Source: Platanthera guangdongensis
Taxonomy: Eukaryota > Streptophyta > Magnoliopsida > Asparagales > Orchidaceae
DNA length: 64,000 nt
Assembly (NCBI GenBank): GCA_039583875.1
Contig: CM077151.1
Coordinates: forward strand, 113,664,609 to 113,728,608
Direction of reading: 5' to 3'
The translations under genes and the position numbers were made by a program. Below are positions 11,337-23,280 of this stretch, piece after piece (the stretch's first letter is position 1; every line of letters starts with the position of its first letter). The notes under the pieces are model-generated. The model saw nothing but the letters and a program-made list of their open reading frames with translations. It searched no databases and was not told the DNA's origin.

Positions 11337-13017
11337 TGGACTCAACGCGACATTGAGTGGACTCAACGCGACATTGAGTGTAGGGTAGATTCGCTGAGTT
11401 ATTTGGCTTGGAGTTGAGTGCGTTGAATGCACTCAATGCGGCGTCGGGTATACTCGATGCTTTTCCCTAGACTTAGTATTTTTAGTCTGATTCGTCATGT
11501 ATCTATCGTATTCGTCGAGTATACTCAATGGATCTTCTTGATTTAGAAATTACTCGCCGAATTAAGTGGAATTTGTCGGGTTCGCCTTAGATTGGTTTTT
11601 TTCTTAGGGATTTTCTTTCTTTTTGTCAAAGGAGATCTTTTATGGCATAGTTGAGTTTATAGGTGTTTTTGGATGATAAGTGTTGCTTTTGGTTGGTAGT
11701 GGACATAGGACCCCCAACCTGGTGCCAAATGTGAATCAATACACTGCTAGAATTATATATTGGACTGTGAGTTGAGTTGGACAATGTGGCCACCTGCACA
11801 GCACATTGCTTATATATTTGGATTGTTAGGTGAGTTCGATATTGAGGCCACCACCCTAATGTATTATTGAGGCAATTGGACTGTCTGATTGTATTGGACA
11901 ATGTTTCCACCACCACAATACCTTCTTGAAATGTTTTAGGTCTGCAAGTTCGGGTTGGACAATGTGGCCACCGACTCAGGACCATTTTCCTTCTAGTGAT
12001 AATGATTCACGTGAGTAGAAATATTAAGTTTTTTCCTTATATTATATAGATATATGTTGCTCTGCTTTCTCTGGCTGATACTTCCTGAAGCATGGCTTCG
12101 TTTCACACTTGGTGCAATTTCCTTACTCTTGGACTTTACAAGTTAAATCTTTTATCACTGCCTATAGCTATTTTGTTGTGTTTTGACAGTTTCTTTATAC
12201 TTGGGTTGGTAACCCTTACTCTTGTTTAGTTTATTACTAACTTTCTGATCCTTGATCACCACTTGTAAAATCTTGCATGGGTATTCTTATCTTGTGAATG
12301 CCTCAGGTTTGGAGCAGTAGTCGGTTGAGCGGCTAAAAGATTTGGGTTTTGGCTAGTGTTCCACAGCTGTCTTTTTCTCATCGGTCGTGAGGTAGTTGTC
12401 ATTCGTATTTCCTTTAGTTCATACATACATTGCTTTAGTGGGTTCGTGTTAGGATGTTGACGCTCACGAGATTTTGTTTATTGATTAGTACTTGTTAGCT
12501 GCTAAGCCATTTTTATATGATTCGACGTCTTTTACTTGCTCTTTGAGAATGTTTTATGCTAGGTTGTATGTTAGGTATTTTAAAATTATAAAAGTATTAC
12601 TTCTATCTCATGCATATCATTTTCTAAAAGCTAAGGACATTATATCTTTTTGAGCGTACAAACTAATTTCTATACTTATACTAAATCTACAGTCTTGCAT
12701 ATCATGAGTTGTCCTATATGGACGTTTTTGCTCATATAGGATGTCAAATAATATAAACAAACTATTTTTCACAGCGTATAACTATAATTTCACTTGTGGA
12801 CTAGTTGATCCACTGAGCCGAGAGATACAGTCATCCAAAACTTAACTTAAAACATGTTTTTCTCACATCATAACGTAGTATTTTTTATATATAAATTGTG
12901 TAGGGATTGGTGTTTGCCTGAACGTCTGCAGTTATCCCCTGCACGGCGTGGCATCACGGCACGTATTTTCTCTTACTCTAATATACTTTAAATTTGGAGA
13001 AAATGCAGGTTGTGATA

Positions 13018-13979
13018 GGTATGGTCGCAGGTTTGGCTGTCAAGGTTGCACCTCGGTCCTCCTCCCCAAATGAGAGTATGGGGGTCTATTTATAGGCTCG
13101 AGGAGGTGACTCCCAGAACTAGGCTTGATGATGTCACCCCTGATGGTTTGGGCAAGCTACGATTGAGTCTGCGCCATGCTGCGCGAGTTGAGGAGCTCTC
13201 CTGCTACTGGGAAGAAGCGAGTCTGCCACTTACTGGCGGACTAGAGTTGAATCCGCGATGTACTATGCATCCTGATGGAGAGTCTATCTACTGCTGGGTG
13301 GAGCAAGTCCACCTCCCTCAGGCGGGCTGAGACCGAGTCCGCCACCCGTTGGCAGATAGCAGGTCGGTCATTGCTTCTGGGCAAACTGGAGGCAGGTCGC
13401 TCACTGCTGTGTGAACTGAAAAGGGTATCTGCCTAGATCTGGGAGGACTGAGGCAGATTGGAGAGTCGATCACACCTATAGGAGAAAAGGGCAATATCGC
13501 CGGGCGTTAACCTCTATCGCCAGGCGATAGCTCGGTTAACATGCGACCTAACTACGCGACCTGCTGGAGCGAGCTGAGGAAGTAGTATGCACCCCCTACA
13601 GAGCATGCGACTAATATGCGGCCTGATCAGACATACTTGGGAGTCCTCCTAAGAAGAGCTATCGCTTGGCTATATCAATATTGCTGGGCGATAGTGCGGT
13701 TAGAAATCCTGTCCATGCGGATAGCTGAAAGGCTGGCCGCAGACTCTTGGGATGGGCTGGAGGAGTCTACAACTTGCGAGCAGACCGCCTTGGGTAGGAT
13801 CGCCGATTTTTGGGTTAACATTATCCCCGTACTTTTTTAAGTTTGTAGGAAATGACAAAAAAGTAGAGAGAACCCCCGAAATTGTGATCTGACCCTTAGG
13901 GAACAAGTAGGAAAACAAAGGACAGGGGGAGAGATATAGAACCTGATCTCTCTCCCTAAAGAGTCAGAGTAAGTGAAAA
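13018..13979. other. Unassigned stretch between Tekay-1 and Tat-1
   Basis: The first 30 or so bases resemble the leader just after the Tekay-2 primer site (both reach a GxCAAGGTTG). The rest has GCGGACT/AGTCCGCC-type words shared with Tat-1 and a reverse-strand TATA-like CTATAAATAG at about 13089-13098. No protein could be recognised; it is probably retrotransposon-derived. Confidence 0.4.
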
Positions 13980-14761
13980 ATGTTCATCTTATTAACCCCA
14001 AAGTCCGCAATACGTCCAAGGTCCCAGGCACATCAACGGCGGACTTGGTTTGGCAGTCCGCCAAGATCGGCAAAGCATCAACATTCAGCAAGTCCCAGGA
14101 TTGATCCCCTTCAGCAGCGAACTCGGTGCTCAGTCCACCCAACTCGACATGCCCAAGGAAATCAACTACGGATTGATCCTCTGCGGGCGGGCTCAAAGAT
14201 CAGTCCGCCTAGGCCGCGGCCCTCTGGCAGGATCGTGCCTTGCAGTAACAGATGGAAGCATCAGGCCGCGAGCCCAGTCCGCCTCACTTGTGCGGACTAG
14301 CGTGTCTTTTCTTTTTGCTTCCCGTCACCGCTGCCCGGTTCTCCTGTACCCCGGGCAGCCGGTTATTTTATCCCTACCCGTTTGGGGAGGCCTCCTAATC
14401 TATAAATAGGGGGAAGCGGAACACCCAAAGCACGCTGACTCGAGCCTTGGAGCCTTCATGTTAAGGGTTGTGGACTCGAATCTCAGGCTTTGCGGTCTCC
14501 AGCTTGCTCTGCACTTGCTCTTTTCCTTCAATCAACTCTATAATCAAACCCACTTTCAATAAAAGGAAAGCCCGTCGCAAGAGAGGCATTCAAGCCGCGA
14601 TGGGCGAAGGCTGTTGTTGTCGTGGCTCACGGCCTTGCTATTCTTTCTCTCTCGTCTGTTTAGTAGATTGCTACTTGCAGTTTTCTTTTCCCTTCCATTC
14701 CCCGGTGCTCGAACCGTTAGCTGGTGGTGCTCGACTCCCTTTCCGATTTCGTGCATCAACA
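13980..14761 (+). repeat. Probable 5' LTR of Tat-1
   Basis: The proposed limits are TGTTCATC... at 13980 and ...GCATCAACA at 14761, just ahead of the gag region. A TATA (CTATAAATAGG) lies at about 14400-14410 with a GC-rich upstream region full of CAGTCCGCC/GCGGACT words. There is no second intact copy to confirm the ends, and the expected Tat primer site is not clear, so limits are approximate. Confidence 0.5.
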
Positions 14762-14852
14762 GTTAACACGCGACCTTCAGATCAAGTAGTATTTTGAAGC
14801 CAGCAAACAGAATGTCAGACCGTCGAGCCCACTATTCAGACCGCTCCAGTTT

Positions 14853-16253
14853 GTGGAGGACTCGCTGTGGGAAGCCATCGAACAGTCTCGTTGTGAGGCT
14901 GAGCGATCTCATAGGGAGACCGATCAGTGCCTTGATACAATCAGTCAGGCTTTGCTCGCGCTGACTCAGCGGCAGGCGCCCCAGGCCGCAGTAGATCCTG
15001 CGGACGCGCCAGTCCTCCAAACGCCAGCTCGCCGAACTCCTCTTCGGCAATCTCCTGCAGTCACTCCATCTCATCACCCTCTCCATCCAGCTTAGTCCGC
15101 AGCACCTCTATGGCCTCAAGAAGTCCAGTTTGCCTCCTTTGTGGATTTCTTCAGGGAGGCGGCCAGGGGAACTCCTGCCCGCCAGCTCAACTTCATAGAT
15201 CTCCAGTCCATAGAGCCCGCGGACCCTCATGCTCCAGTCCGCCCTTCTTATCCAGCTGAGTTTGAAACTCCCTCTCCCTTCATCGATCGAATCTGATGGG
15301 AGTCAGCACCCAACAACTTTAGAGAGCCTTGTCTTCCCTTCTACTTAGGGGAGACTGATCCTGTAGCCCATCTTCAGGCATTCGAAGGGGTTGTTGCATT
15401 GAGATGCCTCTCCGACACAACAAAATGCAAGCTCTTAGTCACCACACTTGAAGGACAGGCGAGGAAGTGGTTCTATGAGCTACCTCCAGGCACAATCTCT
15501 TCTTTTGCTGAACTCCGCAGTGAGCTCTTGCTGAGGTTTGCTACCTCTAAGAAGAGAAAAGACGGACCAGCTACTCTCTTTGAAATCAAGCAAAGGGATA
15601 ACGAGTCGGTTGCTCGATTCATTGATCACTTTCAGAAAGAGATCCAGGGGGTGAGGAATGTGAACCCCGATTATCATAAAGTTGCCTTGATTCATGGCCT
15701 CCGGGAAGGCCCCTTGAAGTTCAAAGCAGCAGCAAAAGCACCATCAACATATCAATAGTTGATTGCCATGGTCAACCGCTTCATCAAGGGCGAGAACGCC
15801 AACCCGACCTATATCTCATCCCTGACAGCTAAGACTGAAGGAAGGGATGTCTCCAACTCTTCTGTTTACAACCATCATCACCATAAGCCTCCTCGTCCAG
15901 ATTTCCAGCCTCCTCCTCAGAGGGGGCGAAACTTCCTCCATAAGAAACCTTTCATCGGCCATCAACAGTTTCATGAGCAAAGACTGTCGTTGGCCGCCAC
16001 TACCGCCTTACCGCAACAAGTGCTCCCTATTCTCCAGGAAGCTCTGCCTGCTCAGAGGTAGCTTGACAACAACTCCGTGGAGGAGTTTGCAGATCTTAGA
16101 CTTCACATTGATGAGGTCATCCAGATCCTGCAAAAGAAATCAGATGAAAAGAAGCAAGGGCCTCCAAGAGAGTGGAGGCCAAAGAACAGTACTCAGTTCT
16201 GTGAATTCTATAGAGATAAGGGTCAGCCCACTGAAGACTACAAAGCCCTTTGA
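14853..16253 (+). pseudogene. Tat-1 gag (broken)
   Basis: The frame starting at 14853 gives a Retrotrans_gag-type protein broken by stops near 15093, 15290, 15756 and 16059. The core at 15399-15758 has the typical pattern WFYELPPGTISSFAELRSEL and later VARFIDHFQKE. Gag forms the particle that packages element RNA. A remnant of the CCHC zinc knuckle is seen near 16200 (CEFYRDKGQPTEDYKAL), in which the final Cys is replaced by Tyr. The stops and the lost Cys argue that this copy cannot make working Gag. Confidence 0.8.
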
Positions 16254-16346
16254 TAACTGGTTGAAAGACTGCTTGCCGAGGGAAAGATCAAGGACCTGGG
16301 CAAGAAAGGTGATTCTTCAAAGCCGTCCACCTCCAAGGGCAAGGAG

Positions 16347-17060
16347 GTGGCAGAAGCCCGTTGGGAGCGTGAAGAGATTGAAGATGTTGGTCGTCTGGGG
16401 CCAATCAATGTTCAGACTGAATGCTTCGATGCAGATGATGAGGGAGCCATGGGGAGAATCTTCTACATTCATGGTGGAGCCGGGACCGAGTCAACTCGGA
16501 AGTCTTCAATCGTGAGGGTCTCTCGAGCAGAGGTCGCCTCTTCCTCTTCCTCTGCTCCATCAAGAGGAGATGTTATTTTTGGTCAGGCCGATCTTCCTCA
16601 AACTGCCAATCCATTTGACGACGTTGTTGTGATCAAGGCAGCAATTGAAGATTATACAGTGGACAGAATCCTTATTGATACTGGCAGTTCAGTCAATCTT
16701 CTGTTCAAATCAACTTTCGAGGCCCTGAAGACTGGGAAGCCTTTGCTTTCCACCGAAGGTCCACTCTATGGTTTTTCTGGTGAAAGGAAGGAAGCTGAGG
16801 GAAGCGTTACTCTGTTAGTAAAGCTGGGAGGAGCAACCAAACCGATCAAGTTCATAGTGGTCGATGCTCCTAGCAGTTATCATGCAATCTTTGGAAGGAC
16901 TTTGCTCAAGAGATATCAAGCGGTGGTCTCAACTTACCACCTTGCAATCAAGTTTTTTGCTGATGGCAGACTATGCAGGGTTAGGAGCGACCCAAGACAA
17001 GATCTGGAGTGCTATCTTCGGACAGTCAACATGACTGAAATTTCCCCTCCCGTTTTCTAG
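16347..17060 (+). pseudogene. Tat-1 aspartic protease region
   Basis: A 237-residue open frame contains the retropepsin active-site signature IDTGSSVNLLF (about residues 110-120), followed by YGFSGE and later the conserved HAIFGRTLL. This is the usual Tat-lineage protease that cuts the polyprotein. It lies in a different frame from the end of gag and is separated from RT by a stop at 17058 and a short gap, so the original single polyprotein is broken by frameshifts or stops. Confidence 0.85.
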
Positions 17061-17134
17061 CAGCAGTAGTAAAAACTTCTTCCCGATCAGAAGCCACTAT
17101 TGATAGAGAAGGAGCTCACCTGGAACCTGCCCAG

Positions 17135-19294
17135 GTGACGCAAGGAATCCCCATTACTGAGGGTCGGGGGGAGAGAAAACTCTCCATCAACTCGGAGTTA
17201 CCAGAAGATCAAAAGGCCGAGTTGATCTCATGCCTGCTAGAGAACCTGGATGTCTTCGCTTGGTCAGCGGAGGACATGCCAGACATTGATCCAGATGTTG
17301 CATGCCACCATCTCAATATTGATCCCAGCTTCATGCCGGTACAACAGAAGAAGAGAGATGTGGCGGCAAAGCTTGCTGATCCGATCAGAGGGGAGGTCTC
17401 GAAGCTCCTCAAAGCAAAGTTTATACGTGAAATCCAATATCCCTCCTGGATATCAAACGTTGTAATGGTTAAAAAGCCAGGAGGGAAATGTCGAATGTGT
17501 GTTGATTTCACTCGTTTAAATAAAGCATGCCCTAAAAATTTTTACCCCTTGCCTTGGATAGATTCATTAGTTGATTTTGTGGTAGGGTATTCTTTTATGA
17601 GCTTTTTAGATGCATTCTCTGGGTATCATCAAATAAGAATGCATAAGCCCGACGTTACTCATACGTCTTTTATTACAAACGATAGTTGCTATTGCTATCT
17701 TGTGATGCCCTTCGGGCTTAAGAATGCAAGTGCCACTTATCAACGCATGATGGATCATGTGTTTAAAGAGCAAAAAGGAAGAAATATTGAGGTGTATGTT
17801 GATGATCTCTTGATCAAAAGCAAATCGTTCTCACTAAACCTACAAGATTTAGCAGAAACGTTCTCTACTCTACGGAGATATAAGATGAAACTCAATCCTT
17901 CAAAATGTACATTTGGGGCGAGTAAGGGGAAATTCCTTGGTCATCTCCTTACTCCGGAAGGGCTTGCCCCCAATCCTGATAAAGTTAAGGCTATTCTTGA
18001 TATGGCCCCTCCTCGTTCACCTAAAGAGGTTTAGCAGTTAGGAGGGAGATTGGCAGGTCACGGGAGATTCATCTCTCGAGTTGGTGAAAAGAGTGCTTCA
18101 TTCTTCAAGACTCTTCGAGTAGCGTCCAAGTTTGAATGGACAGAAGAGTGCTTGCAAGCTTTTGAACAGGTAAAGAAACAACTGACTTCAATGCCCTTGC
18201 TGCAAAGCCCCCGATCAGGAGAAGTGTTGTTCTTGTACTTACGAGTTGGCCCTGAGGCGATCAGCTCAGTTCTTGTTCGGGAAGTGAACAGGAGGCAATT
18301 CCCGATTTACTATGTCAGCCACATTCTCAAAGATGCAGAAACGAGATACCCAATTTTAGAGAAGTTGTCCTTGGCATTTGTAATGTCTGCTCGTAGACTT
18401 CGTCCCTACTTCCAGGCGCACTCAGTTCAAGTAGTCACTAATCAACCTCTGAAAAGCATGCTGGAGAAACCAAAACATTCAGGCAGGTTGGCCAAATGGG
18501 CAATAGAGTTAAGTGAATTTGAGATCTCTTATGTGCCCAGGATGGCCATCAAAGCTCAGGTGCTAGCAGACTTCTTGGTTGATACAACAGAATCCAGTTC
18601 TGATCAAGCAGAAAGGTCTCTTATAGCTTGGACCATCTACATTGATGGGGCCTCAGGCAGAAATTCCTCAGGAGCAAGAGTAGTTTTGATTAATCCAAAT
18701 GGCATCTAGCTTGGGCAAGCAATCAAGTTCTTCTTTCCAGTTACCAATAATCAAGCAGAGTATGAGGCTTTGATCGTAATCTTAAGGCTTGCGGGAGACC
18801 TCGGGATTGATCATGTTCACATAAAGACTGATTCTCTAGTAATGGCGTTGCAAGTCCTCGACAACTTTGAGACCAGAGAACTGATTTTAAAGAAATATCT
18901 TGCTCTCGTCAAGGTATAAGTTGGCAAGTTCAAAAGTTTCACCATTGAGCATATTCCAAGATTAGAAAATGAAGAAGCAGATATTCTTGCAAAATATGGA
19001 CTTTCGTCAGGGGGAACAACTTCTGAACTCGTCCGCCCGGCAATGGATGAAGAAGAGTTAATGCAGACTGATAAGCGCTCCTCCTGGATGGATCCATTCA
19101 TTCTTTATCTATCAACGGGAAACTTCCATCTGTCAATCAAGGACAAGAAGGAGTTCAAAATAAAAGCAGCTTACTATTACTTGGTGTTAGGTGTCCTTTA
19201 CAGAAAAACCTTCATGTCTACCATGGCAAGATGTGTGTCTGAAGACGATGCTCCTACTATTCTTCATGAAGTTCATTCTGGTGAGTGTGGAAGT
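17135..19294 (+). pseudogene. Tat-1 reverse transcriptase, two RNase H domains and start of integrase
   Basis: RT is at 17135-18034, with FLDAFSGYHQIRM and the catalytic YVDD (VYVDDLLIKS) intact. After a stop near 18032 the first RNase H/connection continues to about 18600, then a second, archaeal-type RNase H begins (TIYIDGASGRNSSG near 18640). This dual RNase H arrangement identifies the Tat lineage. Stops occur near 18709 and 18919. The frame then enters the integrase zinc-binding part (HSGECGS) and is cut at 19294 by the start of the Tekay-2 LTR. The DDE core is not found downstream of Tekay-2, so integrase is lost. Confidence 0.88.
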
Positions 19295-19737
19295 TGTAAC
19301 GCCCCCGATTTTTTGGTGATATTATTTGAATCGGTGTTGTCATATTTATGACGTCATGACGTTACCCTTCTCCATTTTGATGTTGGCGCTGCACCGTTTG
19401 TGCATTTTTGCGTCTGTTGGGTCTGTTTGACCAGTATTATTTTGTTGGGATTAGAAGCTTGTCCTTGATAAAGGGATGAGTTTTGAGGTTTTGATCTTGT
19501 CCAGTTTTATTGCGACCCAAGCATTTTGGAGTCTCGACGTGTGTTTGGATCTTTGTGATGATTTCTGCTTATGTGAGCATTTGTTGATATTGTCTCAAGG
19601 ATGGTGCGTCGGATTCTAGGGTTGTTTCCCCTGCTAAGTTCTCAGAGTCTGCTTTTATCCCAGAATTCAAGACAATCCGAAATTTTCAAATCTATCCTCC
19701 TTGTTCTCAAGAAGTCCCTGTTGTACCTGAGTAGGCA

Positions 19738-20225
19738 TTTTCTTGTACTCGAGTAAAGCCCTGCCTGAACTCGAGAAATGTTTTCTCTGTATTCTCGAGA
19801 AGTGCCCTTGATCTCGAGAAGTTCCGGTGTACTCGAGATGTTTCTTCTTCAGTACTCGAGTACTGTTTTCCTGGTACTCGAGTGGTCCTTCTGTTGTACT
19901 CGAGTCTTGACTGCCTTCTAGAACTCGAGTAACTTGCTTGTACTCGAGTACTCCCCTTCAGCACTTGAGTCGTGTTATAGCACTCGAGTAATTCTCCATC
20001 CATGTACTCGAGAGATTCTTCCCTTGTACTCGAGTAGTTCGGCCTTCAGTACTCGAGTAATCGCCTTGTACTCGGGTAATCCTCTTGGAGTACTCGAGTA
20101 GTCGCCTTGTACTCGAGTAATCCCCTTGCATTACTCGAGTAGTCGTCTTAGTACTCGAGTAATCCCCTTGTCATACTCGAGTAATCGTCCCTTAGTACTC
20201 GAGGAAGCCATTCCTTCTGTCTCGG
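19738..20225. repeat. CTCGAG palindrome array in the Tekay-2 U3
   Basis: About 20 exact CTCGAG sites occur in under 500 bp, most inside TACTCGAGTA or AGTACTCGAGTACT and separated by 15-25 bp spacers such as ATCCCCTTG. Spacing is irregular, so it is a motif array rather than a clean satellite. It ends about 60 bp upstream of the TATA. Confidence 0.9.
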
Positions 20226-20282
20226 GAAAACCGGTTCAGCCGAACCCGGTCTATTTTGTTATTTATCCTGTTATCACCCTAA

Positions 20283-20291
20283 GTATAAATA
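20283..20291 (+). promoter_or_regulatory. First TATA box of the Tekay-2 5' LTR
   Basis: GTATAAATA directly downstream of the CTCGAG array, followed by a pyrimidine-rich stretch and GC-rich text like an R region. Confidence 0.6.
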
Positions 20292-21552
20292 TCTTCTTCT
20301 CCTTCTTCACCTTTTAACCGACCGAGATTTTTGTCTACCTCCCGATCCAGAGCGGCGCGAGCGAGAAAGAGTTTGTCCGTCCGTACTTCTTCCGATGGTC
20401 ATCGACGGTGCTCCGGTGCTCGAAATCGCGAGCCGATCGTAGATCCAGAAGGCCCTCGTCGTGTGCTACGCCATCGTGCCCCGATCTATGGCAAGGAATG
20501 ATTTTAAGGAGTTTTTCCGATGAAACCAAGGAAAGTGGTGGTTTTCCTTTTTCCCACTTCTTTCCAATCTTGATGGTAACTGGTAATCCCTTTGTTCTTC
20601 AATTTTCTGCACTAATGTCTTTTCCATTGTAGATATATTTAACTTTTCCCAATGAATCCACTTGTGTTATTAGTTTCTTCATGGTAATTTAATCTCGTAA
20701 GTGTTGTAGGAATTTGGTGAAAACGTTCAAACGATGGTTTTTTTATCGTTCCTAACTATTATGTAGGATGTGTTAAGAGTTGTTTAGGACTGTGAAATCT
20801 TTCCTAAAGGTTGATCAACCGCTTCTCATTCTACGATTGTTTAGTAGAATCCGACGTGACGTTGTTGACTTGAGATGTCTACCTTGGTTTTTCTTCGTGG
20901 CGATGTCGTGGGGCGAGACAAGCCACCAGGCCCCGATTGGGTTATGGTGTGCCTCTAAGCTCTAAACCAGAATCGTTATGGGGTTTTCCTTCAGGGTTTT
21001 TCCTTCGTTGCGGGTGTTTTTAGTGGGTGAATCCACCTCCGCAACGGTTGATCTCCCTATTAGCACTTGTGGAGCTCTGCCAGGTGTTTGGGCATTTGCG
21101 GTGTATGGTGGAGTATCCAGTCTCCCCTGCATTTAGATGGATATTTGTCTTTGGGGTTGTGTCCAGATGAGTTGACCATCTCTCCCATGTTTTTTTAGTG
21201 GAGTTGACCATAGGTGGCTAATAGGGGTTTGTTTCTCCTCCAATGGTTTAACCTCGATCTGTTTTCCCTTATAGTCTTGTGCGTTTGGGGTAATTTGTTG
21301 TACGTGACGCTTCACGTAAGTTGTTCACTTTTACTTTTGCACCCTACTGTTGTACTCGTTTATGTACTATTTTTTGGTCTTGGGTTGTTACCCCTTGACT
21401 TTTGCACTTGTGGCTTATTTCTTTTGTCATCACTTGTGCTTTCTTGCTGAGGTGTTCTGTCTTGGGAATGCCTCAGGTTCAGAGCTGTAGCTGACTCTTC
21501 GGTGCTGGTTTTGGGAATGCTTGTGCGATAGTGTGTGTTGGAGTTACCATGG

Positions 21553-22528
21553 TGATCTAGAAGTGGTCAAACATGTAATCTCACTGCCAACGCGATATGA
21601 GCCTGCAGGGTCGCACATAAGAGATGTGGAGAAGTTGGATGATTGACTGTGTTGGTAAAGGTTACCAATCACTGACCTGAATGGGGTTTTGGGCAAAGTG
21701 TTGCCTTAAAGGATCGTCGGGTTGGGCAAATGTTGCCTTGAAGGATTGGTAAGAATAGTCGACCGAGGATCGACGTGAATCGTCGTGTATCGTCGACCGC
21801 GGGTCGACGAGTATCGTCGAGTATCGTCGAGTATCGTCGACCGCGGGTCGACGAGTATCGTCGACCGCAGATCGATGATTATCGTCAACCCACGTTCGAC
21901 GTGAATCGTCGAGTATTGTACTCTGATACTCACCGACTGATTCTCGCCGATCCTAGGTGATTCTCGCCGATTGATTCTCGCCGAATCTGCTAGGTGATTC
22001 TCGCCGATTCTGGAACCCTAATTTTCTGGGTGGTCTGCGGATTGCGATATTCCTAAGTCTGTTTATGCCTTTGGTATAAATAGACACTTAGGGTTTTCGG
22101 GACTTAGAGCTCTGATCGAATCGAATCCCGCCGGTCTTCGTTCGCTTGCTGATCGAATCGACGGAAGTGTTCCGCGATTTCTTCGTTCGTTCCGCCGATC
22201 CCGAATCCCGCCGACGGAACCGTTCCGCCGCCGTGCTCGCTCCGTCGACTTCCTCCTCTCTAGCGATCGTCGCTGGTGTTGCTATCCCTGGCGCGGACCT
22301 AGCAGTCCGTGGGAAAGCAAGGTGCGGTCATTCTCCTTCCCGATTATCCGTGCGACGGAAAAAATCGATGTTCTCCCGCTCGTGTGGATTTCTGCAGAGA
22401 CGTGGACATCATTCCACGTAGGACTCGCCACCAGCAAGAACACGAAGCTTGGAGCATCTCCGTTGAGTTGTGACTCAACGCCACCGAGGTAATTTTTGCC
22501 TAGTTGTATGTTAACTTCTTGATTCAAC
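21553..22528. other. Extra promoter-like segment in the Tekay-2 5' LTR, flanked by TACCATGG
   Basis: The 976-bp block is flanked by the 8-bp direct repeat TACCATGG (21545-21552 and 22529-22536). It has its own array of GTCGAC/CCGCGG/TCGTCGAG words (about 21765-21920), a run of GATTCTCGCCGA repeats (to 22010), a TATA at 22075 and a GC-rich downstream part. The Tekay-1 LTR has no clear counterpart here. It may be a nested LTR fragment or a duplicated promoter half; clear inverted termini are not visible. Confidence 0.45.
22075..22083 (+). promoter_or_regulatory. Second TATA box in the Tekay-2 5' LTR
   Basis: TATAAATAG about 65 bp downstream of the GATTCTCGCCGA repeats, followed by GATCGAATCGAATCCCGCCG-type GC-rich text. 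Confidence 0.55.
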
Positions 22529-23267
22529 TACCATGGCCCGATCCCATCTCTTTTGGGTTTTCTTGATGTTTTTATTCTTCCGCTGCGTGCACAAGTGTTG
22601 TGCCATCCTCATAGAGAAACCCAACAGTGTGGGTCGTTGTTATTGCCTCGGCTCGGCAAGGTAGTTTGTTGTTTTGTTTTCCTTGCTAGTTTCAGACATA
22701 CTTTATTTTATATGGGTTCGTGTCAGATTGTTGATGCCCACAGGATTGTTGATTTTGGGTACTTGCTAGCTTCTTAGCTCTCTTTCGTGTATAAGATTAC
22801 TTGCTCTCTGGGATGTTTTAAGTTAGGATTGCATAATAGTTAATTTCAAGTATAAAAATTACTATTATTACCTCATGCATTACATATTTTAAAATGTAAA
22901 ATCACTATATTTAACGACCGTACAAAACTATTTTTACTTTTACTAAATTTAGAGCTTGTATGCCTTGAGGTGTCCTTTGGGAACCTTTATGCTCTTGTAG
23001 GATGCCTAACTTGATAAAAGTAGTACTTTTCTGCAGCGTTTAATTATTTTTCTTGTGGACTAGATGAGCCACTAAGCCGAGGGATATAGCTAACTACTGC
23101 ACTTAAACTGATTTTACCTTTAAATAACTTAAAGAACCTTTCTTCTCGTTTAAGTAGGTGTTTTGCCTGAGCGTCCGCAGTTATCCTCTGCTGATGTGGC
23201 ATCATGACACGCATTTTTCCCTTACTTTGATACTCCTTTGGCGGAGAAAAATGCGGGTTGTGGCAGT

Positions 23268-23280
23268 TGGTATCAGAGGG
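23268..23280 (+). promoter_or_regulatory. Primer-binding site of Tekay-2
   Basis: TGGTATCAGAGGG, matching the initiator-Met tRNA 3' end used by Tekay/Del elements (TGGTATCAGAGC) with a late mismatch; two bases after the LTR end. Confidence 0.85.

Larger units (their letters stand above)
1440..13017 (+). repeat. LTR of Tekay-1 (about 3.2 kb), split by two later insertions
   Basis: It starts TGTAACGCCCC directly after a polypurine tract, the same start as the Tekay-2 LTR. Its end (near GCAGGTTGTGATA) resembles the Tekay-2 LTR end (GCGGGTTGTGGCA). Other shared blocks are 'GAATGCCTCAGGTT' near 12298 and 'GCCTGAACGTCTGCAG'-like text near 12918. The LTR is made of 1440-2715, 10622-10878 and 11337-13017. 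It contains many TTCGTCGA and GCGTTGAGT words and, at about 11700-11975, four or so degenerate units around GGACAATGTGGCCACC. No coding capacity is apparent. Confidence 0.75.
19295..23265 (+). repeat. 5' LTR of Tekay-2 (about 4 kb)
   Basis: It starts TGTAACGCCCCC and ends TGTGGCA two bases before the primer site. Near the start is a TGACGTCA palindrome. It contains a CTCGAG array (19738-20225), a TATA at 20283, a second block with its own motif array (21765-22010) and a second TATA at 22075. The terminal part (about 22600-23265) matches the end of the Tekay-1 LTR in several blocks. No coding function is supported. Confidence 0.8.

Noticed and set aside
15847..16515. 222-codon + frame overlapping Tat-1 gag
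   Set aside because: The gag frame (with HKPPRPDFQPPPQRG and the knuckle remnant) is in another register; this one is a shadow.
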